Shown: piece by piece, positions 55,974-64,000 of the stretch
How positions within the stretch are numbered: the stretch's first letter is position 1
Layout of the letters: the number at the start of each line of letters is the position of its first letter
Source of the DNA: Azorinus chamasolen
Lineage: Eukaryota > Mollusca > Bivalvia > Cardiida > Solecurtidae
Assembly: GCA_963576725.1 (NCBI GenBank)
Contig: OY755237.1
Coordinates: 67,763,472 to 67,827,471 of the forward strand
Direction: 5' to 3'
DNA length: 64,000 nucleotides
Made by a program: the position numbers and the translations under genes
Notes under the pieces: generated by a model
Database searches by the model: none
What the model was told of the DNA's origin: nothing
Seen by the model: only the letters and a program-made list of their open reading frames with translations

Positions 55974-56173
55974 CAGTAAAACCTCTCTATAACGACCACT
56001 AAATTGTGTTAATTAGTTGGTATTTAGGGCAGGTGCTTAAAGCAATGTGAAAATAAAACAGAACGCTCCTATAGGAGCGTTCTGTTTTACTTTTACCTTG
56101 CTTTAAGCAGCCACCTGCCTTTAACACAAACTATTATATGTAATTTAGTGGCCGTTATAAAGAGGTTTTACTG
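55974..56173. mobile_element. TA-A palindromic MITE, full length
   Basis: CAGTAAAACCTCTCTATAAC to AAGAGGTTTTACTG, TA-flanked; apex CGCTCCTATAGGAGCG. Confidence 0.9.
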
Positions 56174-56349
56174 TATTTGCAAATGTGTGTCAGGTCGAGC
56201 TTAGCATGATGTGTTTGTCCTTTATCATCCTGTAAAGTATTTATATTTGCTCACATTCAAGACTATCACTATGTTTAAGACAGGTAGGTTTTGTCACAGA
56301 AAGCAATATCCGTTGTAAGATACCTTCACATATGTCACTCGTCAGTGTC

Positions 56350-56560
56350 TAATTCTAGGTATTTTACCCATTACCTCATGACTATGCATACCATAGCAGA
56401 AAACGGTATAATCAAGTCTATATCATATATTTCATTGCTAACAGAACAGACCCTGATCAATTGATTTCTATATATGGGGGCCGTCTGGTATTGGTCTAAT
56501 CTGTTTGTAAAGGTGTAAAAAGAGGCGTATTTATAGAGTAAATGGTCAAGCTACACTGAC
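56350..56560 (-). mobile_element. TTAA-1 MITE, reverse, decayed
   Basis: ACCCATTACCTCATGACTAT ... AACAGAACAGACCCTGATCA ... GCGTATTTATAGAGTAAATG; a second copy follows immediately. Confidence 0.68.
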
Positions 56561-56567
56561 AAAGCTG

Positions 56568-56816
56568 TTAACACTTTCCATGTTGCATATTCATATAAGA
56601 AACAACGATATCATGAATATTTATAAGCTGAAGTTTTAAAATGCCATATGTATACATGGGTATTTAGTATTGGTGGAAAATTTACAGTCAGATCTGTTTA
56701 ATTTCATAAGTAAACAGAGTAGACTCTGATCAGACGGCTCCTACAGGAGCCGTCTGATCTGAGTCTACTCTGTTTGCAAAGGCGTGAAAATGCGTTTATA
56801 TTAGGGAACACGTTAA
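56568..56816 (-). mobile_element. TTAA-1 MITE, reverse, perfect core
   Basis: TTAACACTTTCCATGTTGCA to ATTAGGGAACACGTTAA; perfect palindrome GAGTAGACTCTGATCAGACG with apex GGCTCCTACAGGAGCC. Confidence 0.85.
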
Positions 56817-57139
56817 TACGTCTGTGTCAAAAGTGAAACATTTAAAAGTAATATGTGTAATTTATTGAATTCAATCCATTGTTCAAGGTTTTCCGTCTTG
56901 TTTCTGTCTCCAGGGATACGAAAATAAATAAATAGGTTTAAAGTATGTTTACAATGTTCACATGAAACTACAATTTAATTCAGATCCTTCACTGACGTGT
57001 TTGCTTTGAGTGCACTGAAAACCTTTTGTTCAGTATACATCTCGCTCACAATTTATAAAACCCTTAACGCGTGGAAAAATATGTTTGCAGACGCTCTGAT
57101 CTGTTGCATCTTGTAACTGATTCGTACGAGCGTTTGAGA

Positions 57140-57206
57140 AACTGATGATCGAGTCTCAAACAGCTTGGATCCTGATAAGACACTGAGTTACTCGGCGTCT
57201 CATCTG
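57140..57206. mobile_element. TTAA-3 core
   Basis: CAGCTTGGATCCTGATAAGA ... TTACTCGGCGTCTCATCTGG, fused at GGTCCATGCT to the L1p copy that follows. Confidence 0.75.
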
Positions 57207-57352
57207 GGTCCATGCTTATAAAACATTTAGTTGAGTCTGAGTTCGTTCCCAAGTTTTTGATTGGTCAGATTTGAGCCAATGGCTCAAATCTGACCAATCA
57301 AAAGCTTGAGAACTCAAATCTGACCAATCAAAAGCTTGGACCCTGGATTCAA
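57207..57352. mobile_element. L1p palindrome
   Basis: GGGTCCATGCTTATAAAACA ... TTTGAGCCAATGGCTCAAAT ... AAAGCTTGGACCC; the right arm has a duplicated AACTCAAATCTGACC block. Confidence 0.83.
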
Positions 57353-58140
57353 GCTGTTCGCAGATGCGAGTCTGGTCACGAATAGCATTATAAGGTTTAG
57401 TTGATTGGAAATAACTAATCACCATTTCGAGTGTACTGATGTCACCTATTTCCAAATAAATATGTATCCGTATGTCACTTTCGAAATCAGACACGGAGCC
57501 AACAAATAATGTGCATAGTGCAAAAAAATATATTGTCGGACTGGCTGAGATCAACAAACATTCTAACGAAATAAATTACAGCATGATCTAGGCCCAATGA
57601 AAATGAACATTTGCAAAAGCCCAATAGTGCTTACCATGAGTCAATGTTATTGTTTGATAAACCATAAAGGGAATTTGACAACACATTTTAATGTATAGCT
57701 CTAACACTATTGATCCGTTGTCAAAGAAAAGAAAATAATTGAATACCCCACATTATAGATGTCTGTGGTTGGATATGAGTAAAAATATAAAGTACTCGCA
57801 TTCTTGTCTTCTTTGTTCTTTTCAAAAAAGGATCGGAATATTAGAGCTGAATCGATTAAGAAGAATAAAACCCAGAATTAGTTGTTGTTCAGAAGTGGTA
57901 TCATTATGTGTTCTGTCGGATTGCTCTAATACATTCTCTATCTTCTTAATTATTTTCACTGCCTTTGGCAGTAATGTCTTTCGATGAGTTATGTGTTGTT
58001 GCAATGAGGCAATGAACTTTGAAGGATACTAGAGATGCCACCAAAGCATTTCGAATAAAAACTGATGAAATTCTGTCGAAGTTGAGCAGAGCTTTGAACC
58101 ATTCTCTTGTTACATTTTTACTCACATCTGAACCGTTCAA
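57353..58140. other. Intergenic, unrecognised frames on both strands
   Basis: Overlapping + (57739-57987) and - (57822-58004, 57946-58140) frames of 60-82 codons. The - strand pair overlaps in different frames, and I recognise no motif. It is among the few repeat-poor stretches, so a missed exon is possible. Confidence 0.35.
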
Positions 58141-58390
58141 ATGTTTCAGAAACTATTGACCGAGTGTCAAGAAACTTAAATCCTAATGAGACACCGGGTT
58201 CTTTGACGTCTCACCAGGAAACAAACATTTTGCAAAAGGCAGTCAAAATTGTATCTTCTTCTTAATAAAATACGACTTTGTCTTAATTTACATTTACCTA
58301 TTTAATATTTCTGGTCATTATTTGTTACATAAGCAGAGTTCGAGTTGAGATGCGTAAATCTAACGACTTTCAAGAATAGCTCATTTATTT

Positions 58391-58512
58391 TCCACCAAAC
58401 CTTATACCGTGACCACTCTTCAGTTCTGCACCAAACCCTGTTCTGTGAACACTGTTTAGAATTGTCTCCTTGAGACGATTCTAAAGAGTGGTCACAATAC
58501 ATGTTTTGGTGG
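58391..58512. mobile_element. V1 palindrome with duplicated left arm
   Basis: CACCAAACC occurs twice on the left (58395 and 58430), each followed by GTGACC/GTGAAC. Right arm GATTCTAAAGAGTGGTCACA ... TTTTGGTGGAGAAATGA. Confidence 0.78.
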
Positions 58513-58832
58513 AGAAATGACGATTTCAGTATTTCTGTACGCAGCTGTATCTGTAACTCTGCATGGATATCCATGAGGTATACTCACTATCTATCCAACT
58601 AATCAATGGTTAAAATGCGTTGGAAGAGATATACTGTGTGTAATTTATTATGGAAAACAATATATTTCGAGTTTCTATGGTTAATGCAACGGTGCAACAT
58701 ACAATTTGGGTGTTACAAGAAAACAATTATATCACAAAGTATTGTTTAATATCGTTCAATATTGTTTGAAGTTGTTAGCACGCTAAAGGTTAGCTACAAT
58801 GCTAGGCTGTCTTAAATCAGGCTACGTATTTG

Positions 58833-59041
58833 ATGGTTTAACCAGATTACACATTTACAGACAGAGTAGACCCAATTCAGAAACCTCCTATGGGAGCAGT
58901 CCGGTTTGCTCTATAATATAAATCAAAATGCGCAGCTTCTGCCATTGTCAAACATTTACCTTTTTACAATATCATTATAAATATCCGCCTTATTAATAAT
59001 TTTTGACATTATTTCTTGCAATAATAACAGGTAACGGGTTA
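58833..59041 (+). mobile_element. TTAA-1 MITE, decayed
   Basis: TTTAACCAGATTACACATTT, core GAGTAGACCCAATTCAGAAA with CTCCTATGGGAG apex, right end TAACAGGTAACGGGTTAA. Confidence 0.7.
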
Positions 59042-59351
59042 ATGGTTGAATAAATCTATCAATAGAAGTAGTAGTAATCAATAGTTTCAAATCGTTTGGC
59101 ACGATATATTGTAATTTATGATACATATTAATATCTTCCAAATTTCTATGGAAACTGCAACGGTGCAATTTGGGGTTTCGTAGAAAACAATTATGTCATA
59201 AAACCCTGTGTTATATCATCCAATATTGTTTGAAGTTGTTCATTACTGTTCGCTTATTTAGCTATACCATCAATATAACCGTCGACTTAGACAGGTCTGT
59301 GAACTTTTATGGAACAAACTATTGTTTACACGTGCATGTTGTTACACTATA

Positions 59352-59719
59352 CAGTAAAACCCTCTAAGCCGAACTTATAGTAAGGAAGAATTGGAATCTT
59401 TGAGGCAGGTGATTGCTAAATCCAGGGAAAATGTCATGCGGAAAACTCCTTTTCAACCTTTGAAAGCGTGACTTTCGCCCTGCGTTAAACCTCTCAGTCC
59501 TTGAATACCTATGCATTGTCATTTGCAAACAGTGTAGAACCAGATCAGAGGGATCCTAGAGGAGCCTTCTGATCAGGCTTTGCACTGTTTGTAATTCAAA
59601 TTCCTTTAAACTTACTGATGGGTTATTCTATTCTAATAATTAAGGAGTGGCCGTTCGAAACGTCTTTCTGTCCTGAAGACCAGTATTTGTAGTAACTTGA
59701 ACTTTAGGATTAGAGGGAT
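59352..59719. mobile_element. TA-D arm and TTAA-5-like core, rearranged
   Basis: CAGTAAAACCCTCTAAGCCG and GAGGCAGGTGATTGCTAAAT (TA-type), then GCAAACAGTGTAGAACCAGA with apex GGGATCCTAGAGGAGCC (TTAA-type), then a TA-type right end ATTAGAGGGATGTTACAGTA that starts the satellite. Confidence 0.65.
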
Positions 59720-60296
59720 GTTACAGTATTCAAATAAACCCACTCCTCACAGACAGTGTTACATGTGGAGGGATGTTACTGTATTCGAATAAACCTACTA
59801 CTCACAGTGTTAACACGAGGAGGGACGTTACTATATTCGAATAAACCTACTACTCACAGTGTTAATACGAGGAGGGACGTTACTGTATTCGAATAAACCT
59901 ACTACTCACAGTGTTAACACGAGGAGAGACGTTACTGTATTCGAATAAACCTACTACTCACAGTGTTAATACGAGGAGGGACGTTACTGTATTCGAATAA
60001 ACCTACTACTCACAGTGTTAACACGAGGAGGGACGTTACTGTATTCGAATAAACCTACTACTCACAGTGTTAACACGAGGAGGGATGTTACTGTATTCGA
60101 ATAAACCTACTACTCACAGTGTTAACACGAGGAGGGACGTTACTGTATTCGAATAAACCTACTACTCACAGTGTTAACACGAGGAGGGACGTTACTGTAT
60201 TCGAATAAACCTACTACTCACAGTGTTAACACGAGGAGGGATGTTACTGTATTCGAATAAACCTACTACTCACAGACAGTTTTATATGTGGAGAGA
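59720..60296 (+). repeat. 52-bp satellite, 11 units, seeded by a TA-element terminus
   Basis: Unit GTTACTGTATTCGAATAAAC + CTACTACTCACAGTGTTAAC + ACGAGGAGGGAC. Starts at 59720, 59775, 59827 and then every 52 bp to 60243; the first unit is 55 bp. GAGGGACGTTACTGTATTCG corresponds to the right end of TA elements (GAGGGGTTTTACTG-TATTCG) plus flank, so each unit repeats a transposon boundary. Units are nearly identical. Confidence 0.93.
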
Positions 60297-61048
60297 TTTT
60301 ACCGTATTCACAGTGTTACATTCGATCTTCATACATGTACTGCTAAAGACATGTTGTCTTTTTAGGCCTTTCAATCATGAATTATCAGAGCGGAATATCC
60401 CATCGGTATTTAACTATATACTCCACTCAATATGAAAGGCGTACACTTGCTCGAGGATTTGGAATGGCAACCAGTGCAGACCCTGATCAAAGGGATATTG
60501 TATGGGCCGTCTGATCTGGGTCTACACAGTTGGAAAATGGCAGTGCGTGTGTTTCACGAATTGAAAGGGCTAAAGTCCGATATGTTGCAAATTGTACTTA
60601 CTTCAAGATTCTTCCACACTTTCGAGAAACCATTGACCGCTTGACAAACAGATTCGATCTAGAATAGATTCCAGTAGGAGCCCTCTCATCATTTAAAAAA
60701 AAAAAAAAAAAACCCACAAGATAACTCCTGTCCCGCATTTAAAGAATGGAAACAATTTTCTACAGTATTTTAACATGACGGTACAATAGTTAGTTTAACT
60801 CATCAAACAATGTCAAAGTTTATTGTATCATTCGTTAGATCTAGACGAATATATACAAATGTACACGTGTTTGTTAAAACGCATTAGTTTGTTGCCAGTA
60901 CACTTTCGCTGAATATAGCTAACTGTGTGTGTGTCTAACACTTTCCTTTATAAATATAAACGCATGTTAACGTCTTTGTAAACATAGTAGATCCAGCTCC
61001 TATAGGAGCCGTCTGATCAGATTATTCTCTGTCTGCTTGTGGAATAAT
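60297..61048. other. Intergenic, TTAA-1 scraps, A-tract
   Basis: TTAA-1 cores near 60470-60535 and 60940-61035 (apex AGCTCCTATAGGAGCC). A poly-A run at 60697-60714 could be a retroposon tail but no body is recognisable. No gene. Confidence 0.55.
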
Positions 61049-61587
61049 AAGAATTACTATGCTAGTAGTTTGGAAGTTCAGCTGTATTTTGGCGAGTTAG
61101 AAAAGTTGTTAAATGCGAGCCTTGGCGAGCATTTAACTACTTTTCTGACGAGCCAAAATACAGCTGAACTTCCAAACTACTAGCATAGTAATTCTTTTAT
61201 CATGCAACTCCAAGAAAAAAAGGAGAAAATGAAGAAAAAGAAAGATTGCTAAAGCGGTTTCGTCCCCTGAATGAAAATACATGCAAGTACGTATTACGTG
61301 ACGCCATGTTGGCATGCAGTGACGTCATCGACTTTTACAACATAAACAAACTTGATTTAATCTTTTTATATGGACAAATAGTTGAGACAAAGGTTAGCAA
61401 ATATGTTAATTTGATGTTTATGTTTAATAATGCCCTTTTCGTCCTTCTGTTTTCCTCCTATTGGCTGAACAAAACTTGCATTCCAGTGGGGTCAGTACAC
61501 ATGCACTATACCTCACAAAATACAGCGTCGACGTGGAAAATATTATGCTAGTAGGAAGTGACTGTATTTCGTGACGTTGCATGATAA
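61049..61587. mobile_element. Hairpin-headed element H-3
   Basis: Hairpin 61049-61196 (148 bp): AAGAATTACTATGCTAGTAG ... apex GCGAGCC-tt-GGCGAGC. CGAG opposes CGAG at the apex and again lower in the stem (GGCGAGTTAG against CTGACGAGCC). After the hairpin TTATCATGCAAC (61197-61208) is mirrored by GTTGCATGATAA (61576-61587), and the arm start recurs as TATGCTAGTAGGAAGTGACT at 61544. The body has TGACGTCA (61319-61326) and CCTATTGGCTG. Same architecture as H-1 and H-2 with unrelated sequence. Confidence 0.65.
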
Positions 61588-62678
61588 ATGTATATATCTG
61601 ACACTGCAGTGTCTACCAGTACCAAAACTTCATGAATACATATGTCAATATAAAACATTCAGCTATTAATGTTCATGGTTGTCAATATTTCTTACATGAA
61701 TATTAAACAGGTAAACTAAATTGACAGAAATCTTCTTTCGTAACCCTTACCCCTGTTTAAAAAACAATGTCTCCATAAATTTGAAATTGGTCCGTTGTTG
61801 ACTAATTCCGATTCGATCAAGCTTTAGAGAAACTTGACCGAGTGGCATACAGCTTAGGTCCTGATAAGACACCGTGTCTCAGTGGATTCAAATTGTTGGC
61901 AAACGCGAGTCAGATCGCGGGATAAGGGCTAAATTATGTTTGTTATGTCGCGGATTGCGGGATATTAAAAACAGTATTTGTAAATGCAAGTCATGGGCGA
62001 GATGTGGGCTAATGAGTTTTGTTGCTATTGGTAACTTTGTTTGATCGAAGACAAATGTGTTGTATATTTGTCATGGAAACTCCTTACCAATAATGCCAGT
62101 TAATGTATTCCCAGATGGTTAAACGAAACACACTTAACCCTTATCCTGCTACCATTACCCTTACCACGTGACCTGACTCGCATTTGCAAACAGCTTGGAT
62201 CCAGATAAGACACCGAATATCCCCGAGTCTCATCAGGATCCAGGCTGTTTGACGGTCGGTCAATAGTTCCTGAATGCTAAGCATAAATCGAAACCGAACA
62301 GCCCATGTTGAAAATTCAGCATTCAACGGCTTAATATAGGAACAAAATCGGATTACAAGTACGTGACATTATTTATACCAGGAATTCGCCAGATAGTTGG
62401 TCTATTTATTATCTTTTAGAATGCTGAGCAGCGTTTTGTATGCAGACAATGTCTGCCATATATTGAAGCATATCTGATCCATTTCCTTTTTAAAGACAAT
62501 ATCAGAGTGTCAAACGGAATGGGTACTAATGATACATAAAGTTGCTAAGAGTATCATCTAGATCCAAACTGTTTGCAAACCTGCAAAAGTAATCATGGTT
62601 TCTCCCGCAGGGTACTTAAATGTAATTACAAAATATTTAGGGAAAATGTGCCGACAACCCAAGTTGTCAATTAGTATC
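61588..62678. other. Intergenic with TTAA-3 cores
   Basis: TTAA-3 pieces at 61850-61900, 62185-62260 (GCTTGGATCCAGATAAGACA ... GTCTCATCAGGATCCAGG) and 62510-62580. No gene seen. Confidence 0.55.
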
Positions 62679-62870
62679 TTAACACATTACATCATATAGG
62701 CTAGTCTTAGACACAACCTCCTTAAATAAATCTATCGAACAGGAGCATTAACTAGAGTAAAGGGAATGTTTTTAGAATTGTGTAGATTTGAAACCACTGT
62801 GATAAAAAGAGCATTTGCTCCTATGGAACAAATGCTCTATTTACCACAATGGTTTCATATGATGGAATGG
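62679..62870. mobile_element. TTAA-2 MITE, right end truncated
   Basis: TTAACACATTACATCATATA left; GAGCATTTGCTCCTATGGAA core; breaks off after CACAATGGTTTCA. Confidence 0.8.
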
Positions 62871-63540
62871 GACACATATTATACATAAAACTCCTAGAAA
62901 GCTCCGACAAAAGGATTTTTATTACTTTTCCCTGCATTAAGCAAATATCTACTTTTACAGAATCCTGTTTTAATAATGTGATCTCATTGGAGATACTTTA
63001 CTTTATTATTAAGCAAATAAGTTGTATTGTTGAGCATTGGGCTTATATTTCATTACATGTTATTCGGTTTCTTTTTCTCTTTATCTTCGTTAATGTAAGA
63101 CACAGTCGTCTAGTTGAGGGCTGTGGTCTGTATATATTAACTCAATAACGAAATTTAATTGAACTTCAGTTTGCTTAAAATATAAACAAATGACCAGACT
63201 TTCCATAAAAATATCACCTGTTTGCAAATTGTTTTAGTTGATATCTGTTTGAAAGACGGTTAACGGTACTTGTTTTACTGTTCGAACTAGCGAGATTTTA
63301 ATCTTTTATGAATCAGATAAATATTTGTACATGACAACAATGGAACATAATATGCTTTGCTACGATTACGCGATGTTTTATTGAGACCTAGTGCATGCCA
63401 TGATTAATTAGTTTGATATAGTAGCTTTCTGTATCAGTTTTGCCCTACATTCAAGATGAATGGCCACTTATGATAGGCTCTACTGTATTTCATTTTCAGG
63501 TCCATTTCTTCTCAAACCACAATAACAGTTAGAGATAGGT
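62871..63540. other. Intergenic, half TA-B pieces
   Basis: TA-B right-half scraps (CTTTTCCCTGCATTAAGCAA at 62926; AGCTTTCTGTATCAGTTTTG at 63423). The 99-codon + frame 62849-63148 begins in the TTAA-2 and TA-B pieces and is unrecognised. Confidence 0.45.
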
Positions 63541-63544
63541 TCGA

Positions 63545-63608
63545 TCTTAGATCTTGATGAGACACCGAGTCAATCGTCTTCTCATCGTGATCCAGACTGT
63601 TTGCTGAG
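63545..63608. mobile_element. TTAA-3 core, diverged
   Basis: GATCTTAGATCTTGATGAGA ... CTTCTCATCGTGATCCAGAC-TGTTTGC around CACCGAGTCAATCG. Confidence 0.7.
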
Positions 63609-63789
63609 TGTATCACGGGTTGGCCTGATCGACTGCTAGAATTCCATTACATGCTTTAAGTATTTTAACATTAACGATATATAAGTAGGGTATTATGTTA
63701 CAATACAACATCATTTAGTTTGTCTTTTCCCACGAAAAGTTTCATTTGCTTTTCCATGCAATACATCGGCGTAAAAGCAATGAATATTT

Positions 63790-64000
63790 AATTATTTACC
63801 TTATAGAAACGCCCTTTAATGCCTTTGAAAACAGAGTTAACCCCAATAAGACTGTTTCTGTTGAATCCGTCTCACAAAAGTCTGCTGTTTGAGTTTGGAA
63901 TAATATGGACCTGATTCCAAGCCATGACAACAGTATCTCGTGTCCATATGTCATTGTAAAAATACCACTTATTTAATACTCTTACAGTCATTATTTCTTA
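63790..64000 (+). mobile_element. TTAA-1 MITE running off the window
   Basis: ATTTACCTTATAGAAACGCC, core ACAGAGTTAACCCCAATAAG, then AAGCCATGACAACAG and CATATGTCATTGTAAAAATA. Continues past the end. Confidence 0.75.

Noticed and set aside
60697..60714. Poly-A tail of a retroposed gene
   Set aside because: Upstream sequence is TTAA-type MITE debris with no recognisable cDNA or SINE body.

Overview
This is a eukaryotic window, AT-rich and almost entirely non-coding. It shows short exons with GT/AG splice sites, microsatellites, satellites, decayed retroelements and a very high density of short palindromic DNA transposons (MITEs). The one recognisable host gene is an invertebrate-type glycosyltransferase. 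I suspect a bivalve mollusc because the repeat mix resembles what I remember from such genomes, but nothing here proves it.

Host gene: the last three coding exons of a beta-1,4-galactosyltransferase-family (GT7) gene lie on the + strand at 25211-25333, 26635-26736 and 28541-28691. They carry the WGWG-EDDD motif and end in TGA. The reading phase is continuous across both introns. The residue aligned to bovine Tyr289 is Leu, which in this family goes with UDP-GalNAc use. I could not find the upstream exons in the first 25 kb.

Transposon families (my own labels). TA-flanked families with CAGTAAAACC-type ends, resembling pogo/Tigger termini, are TA-A (CTCTATAACGGCCAC), TA-B (CTCTAATGCGACCAC), TA-C (CGATTATTCGAAC), TA-D (CTAAACCGGACG) and TA-E (AGTTGAACTTCGA). 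TTAA-flanked families with CCCTTT..AAAGGG-type ends, piggyBac-like in target site, are TTAA-1 (GCAAACAGAGTAGACC core), TTAA-2 (AGCATTTGCTCC core), TTAA-3 (TTTGGATCCAGATGAGACGC core), TTAA-4 (250 bp, AGCTCCTGCAGGAGCT core) and TTAA-5 (GAGGGTTCC core). Two further palindromes are L1p (GATTGGTCAGATTTGAGCC) and V1 (CCACTCTTTAGAATCGTC). Most TA and TTAA families share a CTCCTATAGGAG-like palindromic centre despite unrelated ends.

Other layout: a 1-kb direct duplication (1.1-2.1 kb and 15.0-16.0 kb); a Penelope-like fragment with inverted arms (23.6-24.15 kb); a 44-bp satellite of 22 units made from a TTAA-3 core (29.96-30.93 kb); three loci of an unusual hairpin-headed element with CGAG-opposite-CGAG mismatches (33.0, 38.6-39.7 and 61.0 kb); a broken LINE reverse transcriptase (40.7-41.3 kb, - strand); a 28-bp satellite (53.9-54.6 kb); and a 52-bp satellite made from a TA-element terminus (59.7-60.3 kb). 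Open frames elsewhere are short, cross repeats, and look like chance.
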